In this document: positions 35,150-47,181 of the stretch, one piece after another
Position numbering within the stretch: the first letter of the stretch is position 1
Layout of the letters: the number at the start of each line of letters is the position of its first letter
NCBI GenBank assembly: GCA_004352715.1
Contig: SCFE01000098.1
Span: 1,596,902 to 1,660,901 of the forward strand
Reading direction: 5' to 3'
From: Hofstenia miamia
Lineage: Eukaryota > Xenacoelomorpha > Acoela
DNA length: 64,000 nt
Program-made: the position numbers and the translations under genes
Notes under the pieces: model-generated
Database searches by the model: none
Told to the model about the DNA's origin: nothing
Seen by the model: only the letters and a program-made list of their open reading frames with translations

Positions 35150-36840
35150 CTAGATCATAGGTAGGGTTATTTTTACAAAAAAGTTGGGAAGTTTTTTAAA
35201 TTTTAAAGGTCGAACAGCTCATAGGTAAAAACCTGTTGTTTTTTCGAGAGATGTGGGGAGGTGAGAGAGACACATCCCTTATCTCTCCAAATTTGTAGTA
35301 AGCAAGCAATTTGCGCATGATTAGCTGATTTACCCTTTGCATATGCAAATTAGTCATTTCCAAATATATTAGTTAAAATTTCACCATGTATGATATGCAC
35401 ATTTTTTCAAAATTTTAAGTAGTATTCTGTAATAAATTTGAAGCTCTTTAAGCATTTTAATTTTCTTGTTTTGTTACGGGTACGTTTATTCCTTATAAGC
35501 TTCGGGAGACTGAATCCCTGATGCTTTTACACAATGCTTTCATAAATCTGGAAGGGTTATTCTTTAATTTGTGGTTCAATGTTATATCGGTATGTCGCAA
35601 GTCCTTTCCAAAAACTGTCTTGAATTGGCCACATGACTTCTTTTCATAAATTTAACATGACTACTTATAAAACCTGATATTCATTTCTATGCAGGACACT
35701 GACTTCATTTGATTTGGCAGATATATTAATGGAAGAGTTTAATTCTGTCATACACATACTGGAAGATACTATTATCAGCTTCTTGGAAATAATCATAACT
35801 ACTTATTTGTGTTGCACTTTAGATATTATTGTAATGCGAGTAGCTTAAATCTGATAAAAATGAATTGTGATGCTTTTGACTTCATTATGATCACGGTATG
35901 TAACTGATTATAACTGGTAAGCCTTCAATTCGAATGTTTACGTTTGAGTTGATTACTGTTCGACTTTTATTTACAAACGAGCCTGGCATACACCGACGGT
36001 CAGGACGACTTAAATCAGAAAAAAGTAGTTAATGTCGTGTCTAATCCAGTAATTTTTCGAGTAATGAAGAAACAAAGTAATCCATAACAAAAAGTTTGTT
36101 AGAATAGAGATTAACCATTTATCGAAATGAATTTTCTCCTAGCCCCTCTATGTTATCGAATGATTTAGATATGCTATTAAAAATGGAACAAATTTATTGA
36201 TATTTGCAAAGAAAATTTAAAAAAATTTTTCTGATAAAACAGTAACTATTAGAAATATCGAACTAATTAAATGCATTGACAGCCTCCTTGTGCAATTTAC
36301 GCACTTTAAGTAATTGGGAGTATTTATACTAAATATTCATGCATAGTAGTTTGCTGTAATGTTTCTTATTTAACAATATATTTACTTTACCAATTATTTA
36401 TAAAATCATTTAGAGTGTAATCTTTTCCAATAAATATTTTTAGTGTAATTTGAAAAAAACATGAAATTAACATAGATAAAATATTCTACGAAAATGTTAA
36501 TTACCTTTTATTAGATAGATCTCAGCAATTAAGTTCCCGCATTAATTTTAGATTATTAATTTTAGTCTAAGAATATATTTGGGGAAGTTTCAACAAATTT
36601 CCAAACTTATTTTTTGGTTAATGAAAACTATGAAACCATTAAATGAAAAAAATTACAGATAAGGAATGTACGCAAAAATTTAAAAATTGGACTTCTTCAA
36701 ATTTTTTTGAAATTTAAAGCTATTGCAACTATCCTTTGCTACATCTTCCAAATATAGACAAAAAATCAACTTAATATTGCCTTATTTTAGTTATTGATAC
36801 CCTATGTATAACTTATTGAGATTTCAGAATTATCATTATC
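35150..36840. other. AT-rich stretch, nothing recognised
   Basis: No gene, bounded element or RNA could be supported on either strand. Frames are short and low in complexity. Confidence 0.4.
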
Positions 36841-37012
36841 AAAAATGGTAAAACTAAAAATTCTTGAAAATGGTAATAAACATGCAAGCACTACTCCCTA
36901 ATTATGAAAGGATTAATTCCTTTGAAAAAAGTTCAGCATTCCGTAATAGTACATATACTATACATGAAAAAATAGAAAAGGCGAATATATATATATATAT
37001 ATATACATATAT

Positions 37013-37213
37013 ATTCGTCGTTTGTACCATACAAATGGTGAAACTTCTTTACAAACGACGAATTCTGAAAAAAATGACTGTTACAAACGACGAATCGCCT
37101 TTTTGGGGTTCAAAATTGAGGAGAATGCAATATGTCCTACTGGATTAATGGGTCTAAAAATTTAAAATGAAAACAATTTTTTTGCTGGTTTTCACAGATA
37201 TTCATCGTTTGTA
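37013..37213. repeat. Cluster of four copies of ATTCGTCGTTTGTA in both orientations
   Basis: Copies lie at 37013-37026 (forward), 37050-37063 (reverse), 37082-37095 (reverse) and 37200-37213 (forward, one mismatch). The first two form a perfect 14-bp hairpin with a loop of about 23 nt. The cluster sits directly after a (TA)n array. Its function is unknown. It could be the subterminal repeats of a small transposon or a binding-site cluster. Confidence 0.7.
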
Positions 37214-38017
37214 ATTTCTCAGCAAAAATGCTTGGATCAACTTCACACCTAGTTCATTAGCTTCCAAATTAAAAACTACATCTACTAAATTCTTTAAAGA
37301 TTTATAGGATATGGTATAATACTTTTGATTACTATGTACTTAACAATATTATATGGTTATTGAAGTTCAAGACTTTCGAGTTTGCTGTAGCCAAGAAATT
37401 AATCNTGTAGGCGGCTGTTTGCATAATCTAATTAATTAACACCTTCAGGAAAAAAATTAATAGATTTTATCAGATATAATTTTTTCATTTAATAGTTTGG
37501 TCACTCTAGCATTATCTTATAAATTGTAGCAGTAGCATTAATTATAATTTGAGTTTATTATATCATTACCTTGTTATTTCATAATTGTATAAACACCCAC
37601 TGTGAACAGCCAGAACGAAATTGTAGAGTTTGTTCTTGCATTAACACACAGTTGTAAGATTCTCCAAAGCATTTAAAGAATTAGAATTCATGCTGATAGC
37701 CATTAAAAACCACATTATGACTGCAGGAAGAAAGCATTTATATAGTATGAAGCACGTATTCAATTGTCCGTTTCATTTGTACTTGTGTTCCAAAACACAC
37801 TACATTGGGTATCACAAATTCGTATATAACTTAATTGGTATATCATTTTAGACTAAAGTATTGTAATTGAGTTTCACCTATATCAGCCTGCTCCTATGTT
37901 CAAAATGGCATCTCAGTCAAGCACATTCCAATGTCTGGTACTAATAATTAGCTTAATTAGATTGGTTTCAGCTTTGACTATGTCGACTAATTATCTAATT
38001 AGCAAGCAAACTGTGTA

Positions 38018-38018
38018 A

Positions 38019-38081
<63 letters not shown>
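38018..38081. repeat. (TA)n microsatellite with one GTA interruption
   Basis: About 64 bp of TA repeats, read directly. Confidence 0.9.
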
Positions 38082-38085
<4 letters not shown>

Positions 38086-38209
38086 TTATTATCAATCCGA
38101 TAACAAAACGGTCGATTATAATATAAAATTAAGAAAATTACACTACGAATCATAAAGACACCTGTTTATGGGGATGCTCTGCATCTGTTTTCAATGATAT
38201 CCTTCAATC

Positions 38210-38330
38210 AGGGTGCCATTGATATTGATTTGAATTGATCAACAGGTTGATATCAAATAAATTGATTTGATTTGATTTGATACTGATTTTCAAATCAATT
38301 GATTTCAATTGATTTGAGTTGAATTAAAAA
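38210..38330. repeat. TTGATTTGA-type low-complexity repeat
   Basis: Imperfect copies of attgatttga and its complement tcaaatcaat alternate over about 120 bp. Such arrays occur inside some hAT-type MITEs, and a cagggtgcc string at 38198-38206 could be an end, but no partner end was found. Confidence 0.5.
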
Positions 38331-38505
38331 TCCTGAAAATTTATATATTAACTTCTTAAAATTCAATGCACCCACTGCGTTACATTAGATATTGTTTTCT
38401 ATTTTAATGTATACAATAATGAGAATAAAGGCGATAAATTCTCAATAGAGATTTATCTTCTCATTTACAAATGATAGAAAAGCAATCCTGTGTTCTACTT
38501 TACAG

Positions 38506-38895
38506 AATACCAGAGGTAATTGATATTTTAAATACGAATCGTAGCCCGAAACTGTCTATTGAATCCATTAGGAAGCAATCGGTTTCTAAAAGCCTTTTTG
38601 AAAATCCACGGATATTAACAAATCGATCAGTAAATGTGAGTCTCGTTATTTTTAACGTTTGTTCTAAACATTAATAACTATTTTCAATGAAAATCCGATT
38701 ATTTAAGAAAAAACTTAAGTTATCACACACCTAAACTTCAGATAATATGACAACATATTATTTTGTTTCTTGTAGATAGAGTTGTCAAGTTTCGTCCAGA
38801 CGCTCGTGATGTCCTTTAATGGGTATGGAAACGGGGGAGATTTAAGTGTTTCGTTGAGAAAATCAAATATGCCTTTATTCTGTCGTTTTCAGATG
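38506..38895 (+). CDS. Two exons of an unrecognised gene
   Basis: Exon 1 (38506-38635) follows a pyrimidine-rich acceptor, gttctactttacag, and ends GTAAAT|GTGAGT. Exon 2 (38776-38895) follows gtttcttgtag and ends CAGATG|GTAGTT. They join in phase 0 and read IPEVIDILNTNRSPKLSIES, then a Ser/Lys-rich part to LTNRSVN, then IELSSFVQTLVMSFNGYGNG and SLRKSNMPLFCRFQM. Good splice signals at four borders and an open joined frame support real exons. I do not recognise the protein. Further exons were not found. Confidence 0.45.
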
Positions 38896-39386
38896 GTAGT
38901 TAACTTTATTAGTTTATGAGATATAAGCACTTAATTATTTTAGGAAACCTTCACAGATTGTAAAAAACGACTGAATAAATTAGTGTTATATATCATTTTG
39001 TAATATTATTCTGACATTTTTCGAGTAATTTATGTTGTCAAGATTCGTTATACGCGAAAACTTCAACAAATGAGAATAATTTTTTTAAGGGTTTGCAGAT
39101 TTAGGACTGTAGATATTTTTAGAAATAGGCCTTCGTAATCAGTGGCATCAAACCCCAAGGAAATCAAGGAGACTTGAGGTTAACAATTAATTGCAATAAT
39201 CTCGTTTTTCAATGCCCAGAGGGTGTATAAAATTTGAAGTTCAAATCCTTAACCCATTTTTAAGGCAATCATTGGTACAGCTACAATCGTAAATCTAAGC
39301 AGTCTCAATTTCGTGCTTTGGAATGCATGTTAAAATAATTGAATATCATCGAATATGGAATAATTTTGAGAGAGACTTGGCTTCAG

Positions 39387-39740
39387 GGGTCTACACAGGA
39401 ATTTTTGATGGGGGGAGGGACATCCTAGTGACGCCGCGAAAATTTTTTCTTTGAATATTGAGAAAATAGACACTAAAAATGCTTTTCACGATCTTTTTTT
39501 TACGGAATTTTTTTGAGTCAAAATCAAATTACTTAAATTTGCTTAGATGGATAAAAGGGATACGCGTAACAAACATTTCTTCTTAATCTAATAGAACTTC
39601 ATAAATTTCAAATGTTTTTTAATAATTTAAACGGGATAGTTCCATTTTTCAATTCAATAATGTGTGAGATATGCTTTCAAAAATGCAAACAAAAAGAGGT
39701 TTTTTGTTCGTAGCCCCCAGGATGAGACCACCACTTCCTA
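39387..39740. mobile_element. hAT-like element end(s)
   Basis: The string caggggtctacacaggaatt followed by ttgatggggggaggg has the form of a common hAT MITE end (CAGGGGCGTA..CAGGA..TTT..GGGGG). A weak partner, tagcccccaggatg, lies near 39712-39725. Borders and target duplication are not established. Confidence 0.35.
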
Positions 39741-40482
39741 TGCATCCAAAAAACACTTTTACCGAGCATATGAATACTTTTCATATAAAATCAAATACTA
39801 GTTACCATATTATAAAACGACAAATAAAAATAACAAATGTGTTGATATCAATTAACAACAGTATGTTGATTTAGTTAGATTTGATGTGAAATTTTCATAT
39901 CAACGGTAAACCTGGATTCAGTACTTGAGCTTCTCTCGTGAATCCCCATCTGTTATGCTTCCTTAGTAGTCAGTTTAGTTTGTTACCCAAGTATCACACA
40001 AAATCTTAACATTCTTTCCCAATATTTTAACATTTTAATTGTCGTAGAAGATAAACCTTCTTCTAGCATTCTTTCCAGAGCTGCTTAAGGGAATTGAAAT
40101 TTTAAGATCACCTTAAAGATTGTATCCAATTATTTATGCACAAGTCATCTGGTGATAGATGTGATCGGTGAAGGAAGAATAGTAGAACAAATAGAGCAAA
40201 CGACTTCTTTCGTTTTACTAAGATTTAAAGAAATAATATTTCTCGAACACCATTCCTGAAGAGGTAGCTTCTTAAGAGGTATCTCCATCTATTATGGGTA
40301 CCAATAGAGTCCCATCGTATGCATATTTGAGTAGGCAATTTTTTCAATTGGTCGCAGATCATTGCTGAATAGGAAAAATACAAGGGACCAGAGACTTTTC
40401 CCACCTTGATACATTGCTTTCTGCCAGTTAAGAAGTCACAGAACCAGTAAAAGTGGATTTATCTATATAAACCTTTTACAGC

Positions 40483-40517
40483 TTATATATATATATATAT
40501 ATATATACATATATATA
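40483..40517. repeat. (TA)n microsatellite
   Basis: TA repeats with one CATA unit, directly upstream of a LINE fragment. Confidence 0.85.
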
Positions 40518-40529
40518 ATTTGTCTGCTG

Positions 40530-40762
40530 ATTATGAATGGCCTTTCACCAAGCAAAGTATTTGTGGTTTCCATCCGAATTGGTTTTAGTTTGTTATTACC
40601 ATCTGAAAACGTCAGAAATTTGGGATTCCTGTTTTCTTCTTCGTTATCTGTGCATGAACATATTAAGATTTTATCGAGACAGTACTTTACAACTCTTAGT
40701 AATTTGTTGTTGATTCGGAAATGTATATCGTTCGTTATGGCTAAGTCACTAGCTCGCGCAGT
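40530..40762 (+). mobile_element. LINE reverse-transcriptase thumb fragment
   Basis: The open frame reads SENVRNLGFLFSSSLSVHEH and continues to LLLIRKCISFVMAKSLARA. This is the conserved segment after RT motif D in many vertebrate and invertebrate LINEs (V.NLG..FD..LS...HI.....L..IR). It stops abruptly at cagtggcggaatggggaggg (40761), which looks like the end of a later hAT-type insertion. Confidence 0.7.
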
Positions 40763-40854
40763 GGCGGAATGGGGAGGGGGGGGGCGTACTTGAAAACAGC
40801 GTTGCTACATTCTTTACAAAGCGAATCTACGTACCACTTTAACCTGTGTTTATA

Positions 40855-40855
40855 T

Positions 40856-40911
<56 letters not shown>
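40855..40911. repeat. (CA)n/(TA)n microsatellite
   Basis: A short CA run followed by about 43 bp of TA. Confidence 0.9.
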
Positions 40912-40913
<2 letters not shown>

Positions 40914-41119
40914 TATGTAGTTCATAAATATGCAATGTCATACTTGCATAATTTTTAATAAAAGTCAGTTGAAATAATCTTACAAAGCTTGTACTATTCA
41001 ATTTTTTTGAAAATTCTTATAAATTAAGAAAAAAACATTTCTAATATTAAATACAAGTTTTTATAAAATATTCAAGGATTAGTTAATGTATAAGACTCAA
41101 AACTAAAACATTTACTTAC

Positions 41120-43459
41120 CTATTCGTTTTATACAAACACAACATTCTTAACCTAGATAGTTGAAATTTGAATTATTTCTTCTCAGACACTAGGCGTCTT
41201 GATATTTAAAGTAAATTTTACATATTTCATTTAAATATATTGATTTGTAAACTATTATTGAAATCTTCCTCTTCATATTTATCAATGCAAAGACATAGTT
41301 ACTTTAACTTACTTTTTAAATCTTAAAACACCAGATGTCTTAGTAAAGACGAAAGTGAAAATGTGGAAATGAAACTTCAGAAAGGAATACTACAAATACC
41401 AATCTTTAAACCAGTCTTGTTTATAATATAAATAGCACATCTCACCAATAAGGAACTCCCGTAAATTTGCAGATTATATCAATTTTATTGGTCATTTTAA
41501 AACTTCATTTACGCAGCCCTCACAAACGAAGTTAGATTATGTTCAAGAATTGAGTGAAAAAACTATCTACAACAACACATTAATAATTCTTTTCACTTAC
41601 TTTTTGGCTTTTGGCATAGCCGTTGCCTGAATCCAGTATCCAATGGGCGAAAGAAGATAAACTGCTGTGATTCTGAACGACAATGTACCAAATATATCAA
41701 TGAAATCAACATGAATAGATTTTAAGATGTATTCAACAAGCTCCTTTAAAATGAAAATGGAATTTTATATAAAAAGAATTGCATTTGTCTTTCACGCTGT
41801 AAGAACAGAAACATTAATGTGTTCATAGCAAAGATTAACTTTCATTTTTCAATGAAAAATCCAATTTTTGTAAAAGAATCATTCAAGTTGTTCCCATACT
41901 GACTGTTCAAATATTACGGCGGTATAGCTCCCATGGCATCATAGGCAACATTTTTCCGTAAATAGGTGCTAAGCCNNNNNNNNNNNNNNNNNNNNNNNNN
42001 NNNNNNNNNNNNNNNNNNNNNNNNNNNNNNNNNNNNNNNNNNNNNNNNNNNNNNNNNNNNNNNNNNNNNNNNNNNNNNNNNNNNNNNNNNNNNNNNNNNN
42101 NNNNNNNNNNNNNNNNNNNNNNNNNNNNNNNNNNNNNNNNNNNNNNNNNNNNNNNNNNNNNNNNNNNNNNNNNNNNNNNNNNNNNNNNNNNNNNNNNNNN
42201 NNNNNNNNNNNNNNNNNNNNNNNNNNNNNNNNNNNNNNNNNNNNNNNNNNNNNNNNNNNNNNNNNNNNNNNNNNNNNNNNNNNNNNNNNNNNNNNNNNNN
42301 NNNNNNNNNNNNNNNNNNNNNNNNNNNNNNNNNNNNNNNNNNNNNNNNNNNNNNNNNNNNNNNNNNNNNNNNNNNNNNNNNNNNNNNNNNNNNNNNNNNN
42401 NNNNNNNNNNNNNNNNNNNNNNNNNNNNNNNNNNNNNNNNNNNNNNNNNNNNNNNNNNNNNNNNNNNNNNNNNNNNNNNNNNNNNNNNNNNNNNNNNNNN
42501 NNNNNNNNNNNNNNNNNNNNNNNNNNNNNNNNNNNNNNNNNNNNNNNNNNNNNNNNNNNNNNNNNNNNNNNNNNNNNNNNNNNNNNNNNNNNNNNNNNNN
42601 NNNNNNNNNNNNNNNNNNNNNNNNNNNNNNNNNNNNNNNNNNNNNNNNNNNNNNNNNNNNNNNNNNNNNNNNNNNNNNNNNNNNNNNNNNNNNNNNNNNN
42701 NNNNNNNNNNNNNNNNNNNNNNNNNNNNNNNNNNNNNNNNNNNNNNNNNNNNNNNNNNNNNNNNNNNNNNNNNNNNNNNNNNNNNNNNNNNNNNNNNNNN
42801 NNNNNNNNNNNNNNNNNNNNNNNNNNNNNNNNNNNNNNNNNNNNNNNNNNNNNNNNNNNNNNNNNNNNNNNNNNNNNNNNNNNNNNNNNNNNNNNNNNNN
42901 NNNNNNNNNNNNNNNNNNNNNNNNNNNNNNNNNNNNNNNNNNNNNNNNNNNNNNNNNNNNNNNNNNNNNNNNNNNTATATATATATATATATATTGTGGC
43001 ATTAGGTACTTGTTTCTAGTATCGGCCAGATCAAGTGTTTTTCTATCAAGCTTGTTATTTGTAAATATGTTTATAACACACTGTATATAGACAAATAAAT
43101 ACTTGTAAATAGAAAACAGTTTTAGGTATGATCTATTAGCAAGCTGCCTTACATATATTCCACCGATGTTACATAGCTGTTACATGCTAAATATATACAT
43201 ATATATATATATAAATTATTTAGAGTGAATAGGAACAGAAGCAAAAGCAGGAAGCTACAAATATAATTTTCTAGTTGAATAAATCATAGAAAATTAGCTT
43301 GCTTTTTGTATTTATATAAACCAATATATAACACTTAGAAGCTCTTTGTGAGATAACGAAGGCAGTGATGGTCATTCATTAAAAGAGCTGCATCCGATTT
43401 TCAATTCACTTACCTGACCTCAGCCGACTCAAAGAAACCAAAATATCCTATGTCCAACT
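41120..43459 (-). CDS. Unrecognised membrane-protein gene, three exons around an assembly gap
   Basis: Exon i (43459-43414, 46 nt) follows a strong acceptor, gctttttttcag, reads LDIGYFGFFESAEV and ends GGTCAG|GTAAGT. Exon ii (41743-41601) follows attttaaag, reads ELVEYILKSIHVDFIDIFGT, SFRITAVYLLSPIGYWIQ and ATAMPKAKK, and ends AAAAA|GTAAGT in phase 2. Exon iii (41152-41120, 33 nt) lies between ctatctag and GTAAGT and keeps phase 2, adding LRMLCLYKTN. The middle of exon ii is a likely transmembrane helix followed by basic residues. The phases of i and ii do not join directly, so an exon is expected in the gap at 41976-42975. The family was not recognised. Confidence 0.5.
41976..42975. other. 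Assembly gap of exactly 1000 N
   Basis: A round-number gap, so its true length is unknown. The right side continues into a (TA)n array (42976-42993). A missing exon of the surrounding minus-strand gene is expected here. Confidence 0.95.
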
Positions 43460-43789
43460 CTGAAAAAAAGCTTACTAATGCTTCATAATTCTGTTAACAC
43501 TATTAAAAATTGTTCTAGAAAACAAGATGTAGCCAGTAATCATAATCACTAAGGGCAAATTTATTTCTGTCATAGATACCTTATGTAAAAGCTGTGGTCA
43601 TTGTAATTTCTAGGCACTAGCCCAAGGGACCGAACTGAGTGGGGGTGCAAAAGAATAGAAGAAGTGCTGAGCTATAATTAATGCATAATACATACATAAT
43701 ACAAAACACAGCCAATTGAATGTTCCTCTTTTCTTTAAAAAAATGTTTATTTTATTTTGAACTAAGTCATTTAAAAAGCAGTGGACTTT

Positions 43790-44123
43790 TGAAAGCACAG
43801 CTGAAAATCCATCAATAGAAACTAATACAAGCATTTCTAATATTCACCAATTCCTTCATCACAAAGAAGCCAATATGTTATTCCCAAATATTGATATAAT
43901 ATTTCGAATATACTTGTCAATGATGATCACAAATTGTTGTACAGAGCGCTCATTTAGTAAGCTTAATTTTGTGAAAAATGATCTGAGAAGCTCTATGTCA
44001 GAAGACAGGTTAAACAACTTAACCATAATGTCTATTGAAAACGATATCTTGGAAAAAATAGACTTCTCTGAGACAATAAGAGATTTCGCAATTTCTCAAA
44101 CAAGAAAGAAATTTTTTGATTAG
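43790..44123 (+). pseudogene. hAT transposase C-terminal (dimerisation) fragment
   Basis: The open frame contains ITNCCTERSFSKLNFVKNDL and SSMSEDRLNNLTIMSIEND. This matches the hAT C-terminal dimerisation domain (..ER.FS.L...K..LRS.M...RL..L..ls.e). The catalytic aspartates and zinc finger are missing, so it cannot be active. Confidence 0.8.
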
Positions 44124-44356
44124 AATACTTATAAACTTCGTTTGTTTTATTATGGTTTTATTATATTGTTATACATTGTTTACACGTGACATAAGACAGA
44201 TTTGTCTCCAATCATCTCAAGACATATGTAGCGTGTAACTACCCAAAACATAAGACATACGAACTCTCAAGTATGGTAATAATAAAACAGATGTAGATCA
44301 AATAATTTTGATTTTATTGTATATCTTCTGTCACGTTGTCACCATGAAAAACACTA

Positions 44357-45620
44357 TAGTTGGCTGCAAAAAAAATGAGACTGAACACCTATTTTTTCAC
44401 GCTTTGTGGAAACGTATTGAGACGTTTTAGAGGAAAACTATAAAAATAAAAGACAACAAGAATTTTGTGAACTTTAAAATGGTCAAACAAAAAAGTTAAT
44501 TAATTAAACTGGTACTTCGTAATTATTGGAAAACACTTACCAAACAAATTGTTTTGCTTTGCAAAGTTTCTACTTGATTTTATCGGAATGGAAACGTTGG
44601 AACAGCTTGAAAAACCCCTTTGCGACATCGCAAATTTCTCGATGAACGTATTTTCGAAAGCTGAAAAAAATTCGACAAGGAGAATCTCTCAAAAGAAGAA
44701 AAGGAAGTGGACGCCCTCGAAAAATTATTGGAAAATTCATTCAGAAAACAACAGTCGCAATTACTCTCAAAAACCCCTATATTTCTGGGAAAAAAATTGC
44801 AAACCGACTTCAAACGGAAGCCGATATCTCTTTGCATGAAACCACAGTTCAGATAACATTGAAAAAAAGTGGAGTTACAAAAATTGGCAGAAAAAATCGA
44901 CTTCTGATTACAAAAGAACATCAAGAAAAAAGATTAAATTTCTTGAAAGATTGGAAAGACTACACTTTTGAAGATGTTTGGATAACTGATGAGTGCGTAT
45001 TTCAACTACACAGAAACAAAGTACAAGTGTGGTCGTCAAAGAAATGTCCAAGACCAACAAAAGCGGTTCCAAAGTTCGACCAAAAAATTATGGTTTGGGG
45101 AGCACTTTCCTATCGTGGGTTTTATTTGAAAATTTTAGACGGAAAAGCCACAATCGACAGGCAAAGATATTGCCAAATTATAGCTGAATTTATGCCTTAT
45201 GCTGATGCTTTATATGATGATGGATGGATACTCCAACAGGACGGAGCAACCCCGCACACGTCAGCAGAGACAAAAAATTGGTTTTCTGAAAATAATATCC
45301 AGTTTTTGCAATGGCCACCAAGTTCTGCTGATCTTTCTCCAATCGAAAACGTGTGGCAGATATTGAAAAATGACGTTGAGAAGAAAAATCCAAGAAAGTC
45401 AACACATTTTGACATCTGAAATGAAGTCCAATTTAATGAAATCAGTTTCAATTCGTTTGAATGAAGTTATTTCTACAGGAGGAAAAAAAATTAAACTTTG
45501 ATGCTTTTTACTTATGGCTGTCTCTTATATCTTTAAAATCTTACCTTTTTGAGTTGTTACGTTCAGTACTTCAAAAGTAATATGCCTTTTTTCTAGTCTC
45601 ATTATTTTTGCAGCCAACTA
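44357..45620 (+). mobile_element. Tc1-family DNA transposon (about 1.26 kb)
   Basis: Inverted ends tagttggctgcaaaa (44357-) and ttttgcagccaacta (-45620) are flanked by TA at 44355-44356 and 45621-45622, the Tc1/mariner target. It interrupts the left arm of the large inverted repeat. The right arm at 47200-47640 shows the sequence without the insertion. The transposase inside is broken near its N-terminus. Confidence 0.85.
44646..45419 (+). pseudogene. Tc1 transposase, N-terminus damaged
   Basis: The frame from about 44655 reads LKKIRQGESLKRRKGSGRPR, the basic GRPR linker of Tc1 transposases. It continues without a stop through DVWITDECVFQLHR (first catalytic Asp), WILQQDGATPHTS (second Asp) and SADLSPIENVWQILK (Glu), ending at 45419. 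Thirty-four residues separate the second Asp from the Glu, so it is DD34E. An in-frame TGA just before the linker cuts off the helix-turn-helix DNA-binding region, which is only partly readable in other frames. The TTG at 44832 that opens a shorter frame is not a natural start. The catalytic core looks intact but the protein as a whole is probably dead. Confidence 0.85.
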
Positions 45621-46047
45621 TAAATCATGAGACATATGTGTTTTGTACTGCAGTTATTTAATTATTATGGAAGCAAAATAGAAGTAATTTCAACGTATTA
45701 AATTAATAAAAAATTATTGATCATATATTTTTTAGTATTTTATCCGATTTTCACAATTGAAAATAATATTTATTCAATTACATAAGCATTTTTAAACATT
45801 ACTTATGCACTTTAGATAAATTTGCTAACAGGTAAATGTCCTAAAAATGAATGCTTTGATTTGCTAAAATCTTAACTCCAAATGAATGATCGTATTGAAT
45901 GCAACTTAATAGATTCTGTCTCAAGAATTCATTTTTATGGGATATCGCATGTCCTGAATATAAAGACAGGGATTTACGACAGAAGACTTTCTCTGATATT
46001 GCGAAAGAACTAGGGATGAAGTGTAAATTTTAATTAATTGTTATGAT

Positions 46048-47181
46048 CTAGGGTAGGGCCCGTGCCCGGCCCGTAGACCGTACCCATAAAAATAGGCCAG
46101 TTGGTTTGTCAGTGCCCGTAATCTAAGCCCACTATGCCCGTAGCTAAATGTTATTTAACTAAAATAGTTTGTCGCAACAAAATAACCTTGAAGTATGCAT
46201 CCTTAAAAGGCCATAGCACTCCCTCTCCCGCCCTCTCCGTGAAGTTTGTGTCTGTTGACAGCACTATAAAGTCATAATTAAACTCATATGTATAATTAAC
46301 AACACATCTAGCAGTATTAAAATACTTTAAATGGAAAATACTGCTTGTATTTCTTCGCAAATTATGTTATGATAATTTCTTTAATTCAATTCAAATCGTA
46401 TGAACGTCATTTGAAGTTAACAACTTATGCGTCTACGTCTAGGTTCCAATATAATACACATGACTACCAGATTTGATCAATGCTAGGACAGACGATGACA
46501 TTAAAATGGACCTCTTTAGACTTGATGAAGACAATGAATTTTAAGTGACTTAGTGTAATATTTTATTTGCTATGTTTTAATTTAGGCTATAAATCTCCAT
46601 TAAGTTCAATGTTACAAGAAAACATATACTGTACATCAGACTGTCAATTAACCGAAATTTCTAATCTCGGCTCGTTTTAATTTTGAGTAATTCAGCTCGG
46701 CTCGTCACATAAATTCTTACAATGAGGTTCGTTTCAGCTTGATATTTAAAAATGTTGTGCTCTCAGAATTTATCACGTAGTTCTTCCTTTTATTTAAAAA
46801 ACATTTCTAAAATAAAATTATAAGAAATGCATTTTGAATGAAAAATAAGAAAAATCTGCATAATTAAATTAACAAGCAGAACTATAAATTTGCTTTACTA
46901 AAAATGGCTCGTTGTATATCCAATACTGTGCTCAAGCTCGGCTTGTTGACAAGTCTACTGTACATAGATATATAGAATTGATAATTTATTAATAGAAAAT
47001 TCTTATAACCAGTAATAAAATTCAAGCAAATGGTTTTAATAATTAAGTTATTCGAACAACAATAACAACAACAACAAATTATCATACTACGCTCAGAGCC
47101 CGTATGCCCGGTTCGGGGCCCGTAGTATAGAAGCCCGTGCCGGTATTCCTTTGTCCGCCCCCGGTAGGGGCTCTAACCTGG
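46048..47181. mobile_element. Non-autonomous hAT-type element (1134 bp) in the loop of the inverted repeat
   Basis: Ends ctagggtagggccc and ggggctctaacctgg are imperfect inverted repeats. They are bounded by gttatgat (46040-46047) and gttgtgat (47182-47189), an 8-bp duplication with one mismatch. Several copies of the phrases gcccgta/tacgggc near both ends and ctcggctcg inside are typical of hAT subterminal repeats. No transposase is encoded. Confidence 0.6.

Noticed and set aside
40741-40800. hAT-like start cagtggcggaatggggaggg after the LINE fragment
   Set aside because: It is likely a real element end, but no second end or duplication was found, so it was not listed as a bounded element.
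41914-43090. Frames of several hundred residues on both strands
   Set aside because: Nearly all residues come from the run of N.
44549-44839. Plus-strand 96-codon frame rich in Lys and Asn
   Set aside because: It is a shifted frame across the Tc1 transposase N-terminal linker. The true frame contains the GRPR motif.
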